The position numbers were made by a program, and so were the translations under genes. Under the pieces are notes generated by a model. It was not told the origin of the DNA, ran no database searches, and saw nothing but the letters and a program-made list of their open reading frames with translations. A stretch of 64,000 bases of DNA from Isoetes taiwanensis (lineage: Eukaryota > Streptophyta > Lycopodiopsida > Isoetales > Isoetaceae): positions 434,001-498,000 of the forward strand of contig JAJEKV010000060.1 of the NCBI GenBank assembly GCA_021234155.1, written 5' to 3'. Shown piece by piece: positions 48,020 to 58,560 of this stretch (the stretch's first letter is position 1; each line of letters opens with the position of its first letter).

Positions 48020-49732
48020 TTAGAACTTCTACAGCTCAATGCTTCTACACAGTTTAAACCACGCTAAACATACTATTGAAAGACTCATTTAAAAGTTGCA
48101 CTTACTTGACCATCTCTGAAAGCAAGCTGGAAGTAGTTGTCGTACTGCTTCACAGCCATTATGGGCTTCTTATCCGAATCATAACATAGGCAACACTCTG
48201 TCACACAGGCTTCCCGAAGTTCTTGGAGCTTGTTCTTTTGTTTTTTAAAGTCCTCTCCATGCATTTGTTTGAACTCCACATACTCTCGGTGCATGAATCG
48301 GATTTTGTCAATGAGGCTCATCTTTAATCTGAAATCATTGTCGAGATTATGGCTCATGGCAATGACCTTAGCCTCTTCGTCTGTTAGCCCCACATAAATG
48401 TGCGCTTCAACGCTCTTCCAGACCTCGTTTCGGCTTTCTTCTTTTGATAGTTCTTTCCTTGCTTTATAACTATGTGTGCCACAAAGAACATAATACGTAT
48501 AATCCTCGAAGTCAGCCTTCCTGTAATCTTTTAGTTGGTTGACCTGACTTCTGTCTACCATGACAACGAGTGGCGACACATGTGCATGTGGATTCCTTCT
48601 CATTCTTTGCTTTAAGATAGCCACATGTGCCGCGTATAACTTTCTCACCTGAAGCACTCTGACCCCATCTTCATTCTTTGGTGGCCTCTTAATTGTGCTC
48701 AGTGTCAAAGAAATAGTTTGCTTTAGCAGCTTGGTCTCATTAACCCTTTTCAAAATTGCACTCGACTTGTCTGAGGGCCGCAATACAATATCTGCCCCAG
48801 AGGCCTTTTGAAGCGCTTCTGCTGACTCCTCTATAGTCAAGGCCTTTGTGGTTCTTGACTTTTTTTTTGGGCTGTGTATCTACTACCAAGGCTTGCCTCT
48901 TACCCTTTCCTCTCGTCACCACCTCTTCCTCCTCTTCCTCTTCTTGTTCCTCTTCCGGTTCGCTATCTTTCTCCACCTCATCCTTAGAACGTGGGTACCA
49001 CAGACCTTTGGTCATAACCTTCTCGTCACAGAGTGTCACTGATGAAAGGATGTCCACTATGTCCTGTAGTGCAGGTTAAATTAGGAAGCTGACGGTATAA
49101 ATTTATACGGTAAAGCCACAGAGAACAACTTACATAGCCGAGCTTGTAATTATCCGCAATATAATCATGAACATCTTTAGGCTTGCACATGCTGATACGA
49201 AGCATTCTCCTGTTCAGAATGTAAACAACGTCCCCGTTGTCGTTCACACAGTTCATATGAAGCTCATCTTCATTTTCTGTGGCAGCTAAACTTGTCATCT
49301 CGCCGGCTGGGTAGTAATCATCTGCCTTAAACTTCCCCCTCCCTGTCTGACCACATAAGTACAGGTACGCGTCAGTGGGGTAGCGCTCTCTCGCTCCCCT
49401 GTGGACGTACCATGTCACATCTTTCAGCTCATATGTTTGCATCTTCGACGTTTGTGTCTTCGATGGTTGTCCCTTACTTTTGATAACAAGCTTGGGGCTG
49501 AAAAGGCGCAAAAAACCCCTTTTTTCATCAGAAAAACAGTTTTTTACCACAATTTTAGACACTTTAGCTCTAAGAAAAGTCGCTTAAAGAACCTTAAATT
49601 CTCGCTATTTTACCCCTTTTTCTCTGGAAATAGACCTTAAAACACAACACTAGTGTTCAAATAGTATGGTTCCGGACCTTTCTTTAGACATTCGGCACCT
49701 ATTTTACATTTAAACCACGGAAGTGGTATCCC

Positions 49733-50562
49733 CGTATAAATTTATACCGCAAGTGTTTACGAATTGTTCCTTTGAGCGGTTTGTGGGAGCTTTACGTATA
49801 ATTTTATATCTTTAGGGGGACTTTCTACTGTGGTATAAATTTATACCCCTTGTGCTCAGATGGTATAAATTTATATCGTTGCAGAACACTCGCGGTATAA
49901 ATTTATACCGAGAGAGTTCTGGAACGGTATAAATTTATACGCTCCGAGCATGAGCGGTATAAATTTATACCGAGAGAGTTCTGCAATGGTATAAATTTAT
50001 ATCGCTGCGAGCACGAAGGTATAAATTTATCTTAGAGAGAGTTCTGCAATGGTATAAATTTATCTGCTCGAGCACGCGCGGTATAAATTTATCTGGATTC
50101 GCGAGCCCTCGGTATAAATTTATACCGGTCGGTATAAATTTATACCATAGACCCAAGACAAAACATAAACAAGAAGATTAAAAGAGATGCGGAACTAGAA
50201 TGGTACGGATTAGAGACTTACGTGGCCATGGCCAGTATGGATTAAACATAGGCTGTTAGGAGGAGCAAATTGGGGTCAAGATATAAAAAGCGCCTTGTAT
50301 GCTTAGCGACTCCGGCGTGATATATAGAAAATAGGATGGCCCGCCGCCGGGCTAAAAAGTACCTACGTTACGTGCCTTTCCGCATAGCGTTTCTCCATAA
50401 CGTCTCCTATACGAATATCTGTAAGTTTTTCGTATAAATTTATCTGGTTTACGTTTAACCTTACACCTTCTCGTATAAATTTATACCATCTATAAATTTA
50501 TACCATCTAAATTTATCTGCCGGATTAAACTACGTTCACCTTACGTTGGTATAAATTTATCT
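49733..50562. repeat. Main cluster of GGTATAAATTTATACC palindromes between the divergent genes
   Basis: About twelve sites at 49,733-50,146 and five more at 50,431-50,562 occupy the spacer between the two genes, with one outlier at 49,093 in the first intron. Spacing is 20-45 bp, with recurrent linkers such as GAGAGAGTTCTGCAAT. The position between two divergent starts suggests a shared control or protein-binding region. Confidence 0.9.
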
Positions 50563-50605
50563 GCCGTCAGGCGCTACTAGCGACTATGGTGGAGATAAAA
50601 AGAGC

Positions 50606-53600
50606 TTGAGCCTCTGTCACGCTCGGGCTCCCTCCTCGACCCGGTTTTCACACACTCAGGAGCTTCACGGTGGTAGCCCGCGAAACTTACGTCTCCGTAT
50701 TCAAAGCCCGACCACGAAGTTTGTACCGTCGGCTTCCACCACCGTTCGATTTACTCCACCACAGCCTGCTCCTGAACGTCGTTTGCCCCCACCAATGTGT
50801 TTTACTCCACCACAGCCCACAGAACAACGAAACTTTCCTCCACCCATTCATTTCACTCCAGCAAGGGAGGACGACCTCAGACTCCCTCCTCCAGTTCGTT
50901 TTAGTCCTTCTCCCCTAGTCCAGCGTAGACAGCCTCCCCGGAGGCAAATCACACCAACTCCATCCATCTCGCTACTTGATACTACACTAAGTGGGAGCAG
51001 TCAGCGCCACGCAACTCCTGTATTCTATGACACTTCAGGAGCTGCTCAACTACGTCACCAACCTCGACTACTTTTTCCCAGAGAGAGGGAAAGCAGCTCC
51101 CTCCAAGACCTGCCCACACCAAACCTCTCAGCATCTACTAGTACACCATCTGTTACTCCCGTGTCAGATGAAGAAACTCCTCATGTTGATCTCTCAGACG
51201 AGGACATAGCAAAGCCACAAGACTCTATGTTCGAATTCAAAGCTCTGCCCAGAAAACCGTAAAGCGAAACTTACACAAGAAAGCATGTACATCGCAAAGA
51301 AGAAAGAAACTTATGGACGAGGCTCACTTGAGGGCAACACATACAAAGCACTGTTATTTTCAACGTTGTTTGATTAAGATTGGACTAAAGGAATTGAGGT
51401 TGATTCGTGATAATTACAGTTCAATGACTCTGCTCGACCAAAGGGGCTACTTAGCCTTCAATATTAGGCCAGATTATGGTGAAAAGTTTACTTACACTGG
51501 GTGGCCACAACGATACGTCAAAATGACCTTTAAATTGATTCACGCTTTAGGCGTGAGGCGACTTCACCGCTGAAGAAAAAGGCGACAAGAATCCGGGCAT
51601 TAATGACTTTGCCATTCGGGGAAGTATATCCGAAATTCATGCCCTTCAATGTGTTTCTGGATGGAAGGTTTCTTTAAGGAGTCATGCGAGAAACTCCCTA
51701 ACAGCCCTATGTACCACTTGAGTGACAACTTCACGAAACGTGGAGTCTACAATAATTATAAGGACACGTGTGTTGAGGCTGGAGAATGCCATGTATGCTA
51801 CTCTTACTTCACTGTGCTCTGGAAAAAAGAGTTTTCCCGCGTGTTTATTCCTAGAAAGCACCCGGATGTGCATTTTGTGCTTTCGTGCTCACGAATTAAA
51901 AGCTCAGAGACAAAATGCAAGGACATTTCACACTAAAAGTAAGCTTTCACAACGTGCTCTTGCCTAGTTCTACTCAATGGTAGGTTTTTGTCCTGAACAT
52001 ATTTTCATTTCAGATGCATTGAAAGAGAAACTGAACAAGCACAGAGAACAACAATCTTTGGAAAGGAGAAAATTGACAAAACACAGGAAGAAGGCATTGG
52101 AACAACCACTCAACTACATATCGGTTGTTATTGATGGAATGGACCAGAAGAAGACCACCCTACCACATTTTGTCCATGTGCCTAAGGATGCTCCTGAAGA
52201 AGATTTCATACACCTGCATGTTGTTGGTGCTATGGTATTTAATGGGAAACTATCTTGCAAGGCATTTTTGAACTATCCAAACATTCATGCTGATCCAAAT
52301 CTCACTATCACAATATTGAATAAGCTTCTTTCCAATCCAGAACATATACCACCGGTTCTATATCTTCAGCTGGACAATACGACAAGAGAAAATAAGAATC
52401 AGGCATTGTTTGCTTACGGTGCCATGCTAGTTGAGAAACAAATCTTCAAGAAGGTGAAGATTGGTTTCTTGCTTGTTGGTCATACACACGATCAAATTGA
52501 TCAGATGTTCAGTAGGTTTTCTAAATGTCTTGCTCGAAAAAAAGCTCTCAGCCTGCCAGCAATGATTGAGGTTATCCAAGATTCCTACAATCCTCGTCCA
52601 GACATCGAGTTATTGGAAGAAACTTATGATTTCAAGGAATGGATTTTTCGGAGAGATCAATTGGGTCGCTGTGCAATTGAGCCCTTGAGAAACATTACAT
52701 TTCAGCATTAGATCAAATTCTCACTTGTAGATGGCAAGGCCATCTTACAAGGAAAGAAATATGCCACATCCTTGCAGTGGCAGCCAGCAGCTGGTATTCA
52801 AATATTCATTCGCACCATCCCCGATACTACTTCTATGCTCTCTGCAGAGCAAATGCCTCTAAAAAGCTTGAAAGAAATCACAAAGAGTAAAAAGGAGGGA
52901 AGAGCATTTGACTCAAACAAATCATTGGATTATATTGAAACAAGTATTCAGTCATGCTCTAACCACTTTGGGGAGGCAGATGCTTTATGGTGGCCTCAGT
53001 TTTTTTCTCGGCAACGTGACATGTCAAGCTTCATTACAAGGTCAAAGACCAATTACATTCAACTGGCCATCTAGGCAAACTCTCCCTATGCAAGTTGAGA
53101 ATCAAGAAGAACATGTAGAGATAATGGCTAGCTCAGATGAAGATGACAGAGTCATGTACACTGTCCCTAGACGCACGGCACAACAAGTTGCTCGGGTATC
53201 TGGTTCAGTCTCAGAGATTCAGAAAGGAATGCTCATAGCCGTCCCAGCTGATAATGATGAATCTGGGAAGCCATTCTGGCTAGCTAAAGTCTAGAGGTAA
53301 CAAGAGAGGATGGAATTCCCACTCAATTAAAAGTGCACTGGATGAGAACAAGTGCTGCCAATGCTTTCAGTGGGAGTTATAGTTTGGAGATGGTAAAAAC
53401 AGGAGTGAAAAGGAGAGCAAAGTCCAAAGCAAACACTGCTGTCATAGATCTAACTGAAGTAAAGGTTCTTGCATATGACTTTGTTCTGACTGCTGCTAAT
53501 AAGTTACGTGCAGTCACTCAAACGTTAATAAGGTCAGCATGTGGATTAGACAAACAACCTAGAAAGGTGGCCAAAAAAGATGATGATGAAGACTCACTTG

Positions 53601-53743
53601 TAGACAGTGAGAAGGAAGATCGTTCGAGTACATCCAGTTTTGAGAGTGAAGGTGAGGATGAAGGCTCTACTGATCAGGGACTAAATGAGTTTGAGGATGA
53701 CATGCATCCTGATATTGCTGCAAAATGTAAGTTTGTCCGATGA
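50606..53743 (+). pseudogene. DUF7869-type transposase of the 8.8-kb element
   Basis: The N-terminal 50,606-51,262 frame is proline-rich with repeated RFTPPQP/PPIHFTP units, and no ATG decides its start. Next come KHCYFQRC and DQRGYLAFNIRPDYGEKF (51.3-51.5 kb), then HLSDNFTKRGVYNNYKDTC (51.7 kb). The core from 51,977 holds SVVIDGMDQKKTTLPHF, LYLQLDNTTRENKNQ and FLLVGHTHDQIDQMFSRFS. The likely acidic triad is D53, D133 and D172 or D175 of this open frame. An in-frame TAG at 52,709 precedes 120 more residues in the same frame. The C-terminus (KPFWLAKV, then TREDGIPTQLKVHWM, and an acidic tail) is reached after further frame changes. It is probably the element's own transposase, now inactive unless these breaks are sequence errors. 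The function is inferred from family resemblance and position. Confidence 0.72.
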
Positions 53744-54126
53744 CTCGAACATGTAAAGAACAAAAAGTGCAGGTGATGAGGGTTTGTCAAAATGTCCTAT
53801 ATTTTTGACAATTTTGTTCATAATTTTGTAAAATTTTCACAAGCTTTGAATATATTATTTGTTTATCACTCTACTACCCTTGCTGTTTTTTTTATTGCCC
53901 CTTTTTGGCTACACTTCATATAAGTAGCTATTTTTTGTTCCAAATTAGGAAGATGAAAATAGCTATTAAATATTTTTGCATACAGGCTATGTTCAATCAA
54001 CCCCTCAAAAAAGGTACCTAAATTAGCTAAATTGTCACACTTGTCACGAACAAACCTTCAAAATGGACTTTTTTTAGGGAATTTTAGGGAATATTTCAAA
54101 GATTCCCTTTGAAGTGTGTTTGGAGC

Positions 54127-54156
54127 AAATAAGTGTGTTTCAATTTAAACTTTGTT
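54127..54156 (-). repeat. Right terminal inverted repeat of the 8.8-kb transposon
   Basis: The reverse complement starts AACAAAGTTTAAA and continues to ACACTTATTT. It is followed at 54157-54160 by the target duplication GAAG and then resumed LINE sequence GCTTCCCTCTGCAG. Confidence 0.88.
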
Positions 54157-56091
54157 GAAGGCTTCCCTCTGCAGTGGACCACTAGTAGAGTTGTGCCCAT
54201 ATACAAGGCAGGGGACCCTCAATGCCCAGCTAACTATCGTACTATTATGGTCAGCTCTCTCTTTGCAAAACTGTTGGCTGGCATCCTTGAGCAGCGGCTG
54301 ACGGCAGATATGCGACCTCTCACACAAGTAGGCTTTCGGCCCAGGCATTCCACCATTGATCATATCTTCACTCTGCGCGCATTGATTGAGGATAGCAGGA
54401 ATCACCGACAAAACCTGTACTGTTGTTTCGTGGATTTCGCAAAAGCTTTTGACACAGTGCCCCAGGACAACTTATGGGACAGACTGCGGCAGCTGGGGAA
54501 TCCCCTTGACTTGCAGAATGCAGTGTATAGGCTATACGAGGCATGCTCAGGCCGTATCACATCGTTAGGACAGCCGGTAATCAGTAGTATTGGAGTGCGT
54601 CAGGGTTGCCCCCTCTCCCCCACACTCTTTGGCCTATACATTGACCAGCTGGAAGATTGGCTCTCTAAGCACGGAGGTGCGGGCGCCCATCTCATGCATC
54701 ACACAATTCGGCAACTCATATATGCTGACGATGTCAACCTCCTGGCCTATACTCCAGAGGACGTGCAACGTCACCTGGATGCTCTTGACACTTTTTGCCG
54801 ATTCACTGGCATGCGAGTTAACTTGGCCAAAAATAGGGTGCTGCTAGTTCCATCATCCCGTCAGCCAAGGCTTCCCTCATTCACTTACCAGGTACAAGAT
54901 GTCGAGGTGGCTCCGACCTACAAGTACTTGGGGATCGAGTTCTCTGCTACCACCCACTGAGATGCTGCCATCAGGTTGCGGGTCACGGCGGGTTGGAAAG
55001 CGCTATATGCCATGCAGAACAACAGCCATAAGGTAGAGTTGTATGCCTAGGGCCACCAGTCACACTTCGGGCCTTGGTCGAGCCGGTCCTCTTGTATGGG
55101 GAAGAAGTGTGGAGCCCGGTGATATCCCTCAATACCTGGAATGACCTCGAGCAGGTGCAAAAAGCCTTCTTGACACAAGCCCTTGGGGTAAAGTCCACAG
55201 TTCCATACCAGATCCTACTCCAGAAGACAGGTTTTCTACCCCTTCAACGGGCTGCATTGGAACGCTATATCATTTACTTCTAGAAGTTGGTCGCTATGAG
55301 TGATACACGTTTACCCAACGTTGCTTTGGCCATGGCGATGGGTCTCCAACGCCTCAAAGCCTGATGGAAGGACAAGCAAGCTTAGTGGTTCTCACGCTGG
55401 GATGTACAGGCAAACAAATGCATGCATGTAAGGACAAAGAAAGATCACAAGGCACTTAAGCAGTACCTAGATGCTACTTTCCTTCGCAAGCTCTGGGATG
55501 CAGATGCTCTGACGCACGTTAAGCTGACAAACTATCAGCAGCAAGTCAATCCTAGGCTCACCAGAGGCCCACACCGGTACTTGTACACCCAATTGCCCAT
55601 GAAGAAGCGCAAACTTATAGCTTCCATTCGCACGGGTGCACATCGTCTCCGCATTGAGACAGGACGTTGGGCTCGGGAAGCACGGGAGCAAAGGCTTTGC
55701 CAGTGTTGCCACTAGGGCGCCATTGAGGATGAATGTCATGCCCTCCAGATCTGCCCAGCGTTTGCCCATATCCGAGAGCAGTATGTTCGATTACTAGTGC
55801 CTGGTCAACCGTTGCATGAGTTATTGAATACCTCGTCAATGGGTTTGTTGGGGTCATACCTCCAGGAGGTTATGGATGCACGGACTCAGTTGTGTCCTCT
55901 GGGACGGTATTGAACTGTTCTATACAATTGTACAGCGTGCCAGCATACTTATTACTGCTAAGGTTTTTCCCTCGAAAACCCTTCGGGGCGGGGGGTTTTT
56001 TAATCCTGTTGCTGCTCTCTTTTTGTTTGGGTCCCATAGGCCAATCGGTCTTCGTGGACGCTAAAAAATCTATTCTATTCTATTCTATTCC
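54157..56091 (+). mobile_element. LINE copy C, 3' part: reverse transcriptase to tail
   Basis: This is the best preserved reverse transcriptase in the window, open from 54,157 to 54,957. It has WTTSRVVPIYKAGDPQC, FRPRHSTIDHIFTLRALIED, CFVDFAKAFDTVPQDNLW, GVRQGCPLSPTLFGLYIDQ and the catalytic IYADDVNLLA. Stops follow. The C-terminal segment has KAFLTQALGVK and a cysteine-histidine cluster (LCQCCH.., DECHALQICP). The copy ends with (TATTC)n at about 56,091. It belongs to an endonuclease-bearing, L1-like LINE family also present as copies A and B. Confidence 0.88.
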
Positions 56092-56273
56092 TTTTATTCG
56101 CGCTACGCTCGAATCAGGATAGATTGCAGGGCTAATAAATATACATAGACCATTTAAATGTATTATATGGTTCAACTTTAGTATAATAAGCTATATATGC
56201 TTCTAATGTATATTCATATGAGATATGGAAGTGTCCAATGTCTTTCTGTGTAGTATTATGTTACTCTGGTTAA

Positions 56274-56403
56274 GATTCACTCGTAGCGCGAGTCGAAGGA
56301 CGACCCTACGCCAGGATACTAAGAGAGATGGAATCTGGAAGCGCGAAGTCACATTCTCTTAGTATCTTGAGCATAGGGTTGATCTTCGACTCACGCACGA
56401 ATC
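56274..56403. mobile_element. Foldback (MITE-like) element
   Basis: The arms 56274-56325 and 56356-56403 are imperfect inverted repeats. Both outer ends read GATTC.. inward to GCG(C/T)GAGTCGAAG, CAACCCTA or GACCCTA, and GATACTAAGAG. The 30-bp centre is GAGATGGAATCTGG-like. A further inverted trace of the arm (CGCGCTACGCTCGAATC) lies at 56,097-56,113. A related arm is at 42.47-42.54 kb. No target duplication is obvious. Confidence 0.55.
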
Positions 56404-56501
56404 CAGAAAAATTGCCCTCACAATAGGTCTTTATAGACTTGTCGCGCCAAGTGCGAGACGACATCGCACATTGCTTACTTAACACAGAAATCCTTCAACA
56501 A

Positions 56502-58560
56502 TGGCTAACTTGGATATTTGTTTTACAGCTTCCAATAGATCACTAGTTACATCAACTACTGGACCCTCAAAGAAACCCAAGAAGAACCCCAAGATAGTAC
56601 AAGAAGAAACTGTGGAGATACTCGAACTCTTGGCATCAAGCTAATTGACGACGATATAGTCATAACATACGAATTAAGTCAAGACTTGCCAGAGATAGTT
56701 CTCCCTAGGGGGTCTGAATGGTATGTTACTGTGAGCAAGGCAGGCTCAAAGTATGATGTGGTCCTGCATTCGAGGGAGAACAAAGATGCGACATTCAAAA
56801 AAGTAGGGTTGGTCCTTTCATGCGAGGAGCTTGATGACCAGATCTTGTCTTCATAATAGAGAAGACCGTAAAGAAGAATCTCAACATTTCCAAATACAAT
56901 GCAGGTATAGACGGATTTAGGCCAGATAAGACAGCAGACGGTGTTACAAAGTATGGCTGGCCTCTTCAAGGCTCACACCATATAGTTCGTTTTGTATGTG
57001 AAGGTGTATCCGCAGTCCAAAGAAGTTTGTAGAAGAAACCATCTCAAGTTTCTATATATCTGGTTTTGGTGATAGTGGGGGTGCACTTGAGTCAGAAACT
57101 TTGGCCCTAATATCTTTGCCAAAGCCAGTGAAGGAAACGGATAGTGAAAAGAAATCAAGGGTTGATGTTGTAGACAAGCTTCTAAAGTTCAAGCAATGGT
57201 ATCCACTTAGTTTGGACGTAACAAAAAGGATAGCCATTGACAAGCTCATAAGATCTCCTAGAGCATCTTTCATATCTAGGATCTTTGATCCCAAACATGC
57301 CCTGAGGATACAGAAATCCATGGTTGAATTTCCCACCACAGTACCAAATCCAACTGATGTTCTACCATGGGGCTCAGTCAATGACAAGCCATACCCATGG
57401 AAGACATGGGATGACCTAAGAAAAGCGACACGGTGCGTTGGCATTGTCATTGATGGACAACATTCAGTTGAGGCAGCGAAGACACTTATAGAGAAAATGG
57501 ATAAAATAGATGCCAAGGAGTACAGGGAGCACTTCAGTTACAGGCAATGTCAAATCCTTAGTCATTATACACCTCAACTTGCACTGACTACAATAAGTGC
57601 AGACTTGAACACAATTGCAAGGGTGGTACAATACAACTCGTAAGTGACTTTGTTTCTTATTCTGCAATAATCAACTTCATTCTGGCCTTCGAGACAATGA
57701 ACCAATCTTGGTGCTTGCGGTCTACGCGCATAAGCGTGAGTAAGTTTTTGTTATCTTACTTGACATACTTTCATGGCTGGCGCAAAATGCACATCTACAT
57801 GGTACTAACTTATGATTTTATATTCTTATTTCAGACCATATCCCATGCAGTTGAGGCAACCTAGAAATCAATGGATTGAGTTTGGTCGTCCAATTTCAAA
57901 AAGAAATAAGCAGGGGGAGAAGGACAACTCCTACGAGGAAATGATAAAGATGATCAGCAAGGTCATCATACAAAAAAAAGAAGGATGTTGCAGTGGAGGA
58001 AGGGAAAACTGGCACCAAGAAGAAGAAGTCCAAGGAAGGACCCTCTGATTCCTACCACATAGTGTTCAGTCCTGATCATGTGTGGGACAAATGGAATGAG
58101 GTGTTGAACAAGTGGACAGCAGGGGAGCTTGTAGGAAAAGCAGGGAGGCCTGAGAAAGGATCCCTTGAAGATTTTACAGATAGACTTGAAGAGTGCACAG
58201 GGGTTAAGGGAAGAAGAAATTCTCAAGGTGCTCTAGTCTGTTATAGATGGACAGGTCTTTGTGAAAAAGGTCTCAAAATTCAAAGGTGTACCATCTTTTC
58301 CAGAGGCCTGTAAGTTCATGAAAGACCTCCGTGTCATGAGGCTATCTCGAAGGTAATTGTGGGATTATTCGTTGACCATAACATGGAGCAAAGAATATCT
58401 TAATCAAGAATATACATGAGACCTTGGAGATGATAGAAGGATTTCAAGAAGAATATATATGTTTGTTGGACGATGACCCCATCAAGTGTTGCTTGAACGT
58501 AGACAACATCATAAATCCTCCGACATGGCACCCAAATAATGTAAATGGAAGATAATTGGA
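56502..58560 (+). pseudogene. Second ParB/DGQHR-like gene remnant
   Basis: An ATG at 56502 opens MANLDICFTASNRSLVTSTT. A frame change leads into DIVITYELSQDLPEIVLPRG and ENKDATFKKVGLVLSCEELD, then FRPDKTADGVTKYGWPLQG. The open frame from about 57,101 holds DPKHALRIQKSMVEF and, at 57,437-57,486, VGIVIDGQHSVEAAKTL. This matches the DGQHR/ParB pattern with Ser in place of Arg. Next come QILSHYTPQLALTTISADLN and PRNQWIEFGRPISK. After an 8-A run (57,970) the frame slips to SDSYHIVFSPDHVWDKW, and later VIDGQVFVKKVSKFKGVPSF. Coding traces end near 58,560. The order of motifs parallels the ParB-like part of the 48.5-kb gene. No methylase or transposase is attached. Confidence 0.55.

Larger units (their letters stand above)
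45895..49442 (-). pseudogene. ParB-like domain plus amino-DNA methyltransferase, spliced gene
   Basis: Minus-strand exons: 49442-49134, 49063-48106, 47700 to about 47.46 kb, 47394 to about 47.26 kb, 47198-46756 and 46510-45895. Most junctions are canonical GT..AG. After a DVTWYVHRGARERYPTDAYL segment comes an E-rich linker. A ParB/DGQHR-like region follows (YYVLCGTHSYKARKEL near 48.48 kb, then TDEEAKVIAMSHNLD). The methylase has motif IV ADIPYGF (46.9 kb) before MSHYQKPQRLINNLIQWFS and motif I LDAFSGTGTTAVCALKQGRN (46.2 kb). This is the beta-class order of N6-adenine or N4-cytosine enzymes of bacterial type. Motif IV is ADIPY instead of DPPY. Defects are frameshifts at 9-nt homopolymers (48,860 and 47,586), an in-frame TAG at 46,393 and an unclear junction near 47.4 kb. 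The start ATG at 49442 is the first in frame. Confidence 0.78.
45320..54156 (+). mobile_element. 8,837-bp DNA transposon carrying ParB-like/methyltransferase and DUF7869 genes
   Basis: The ends are exact because the insertion splits a LINE whose intact sequence is known from copy B (..GCATTGCAAGAAGGCTTCCC). The LINE breaks after GAAG, and GAAG is repeated at 54157-54160, a 4-bp target duplication. Terminal inverted repeats start AACAAGGTTTAAA on the left and AACAAAGTTTAAA on the right, and match at 27 of 30 positions. Inside, a minus-strand spliced gene (45.9-49.4 kb) and a plus-strand transposase gene (50.6-53.7 kb) face away from each other. A cluster of GGTATAAATTTATACC palindromes lies between and in the introns. 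Both genes are damaged. I did not assign a superfamily: 4-bp duplications are known for several, including Sola, Ginger and Academ. Confidence 0.9.

Noticed and set aside
45895-49442. Bacterial contamination as the source of the methylase
   Set aside because: The coding parts are split by introns with GT..AG borders and lie between eukaryotic transposon ends inside a plant LINE.
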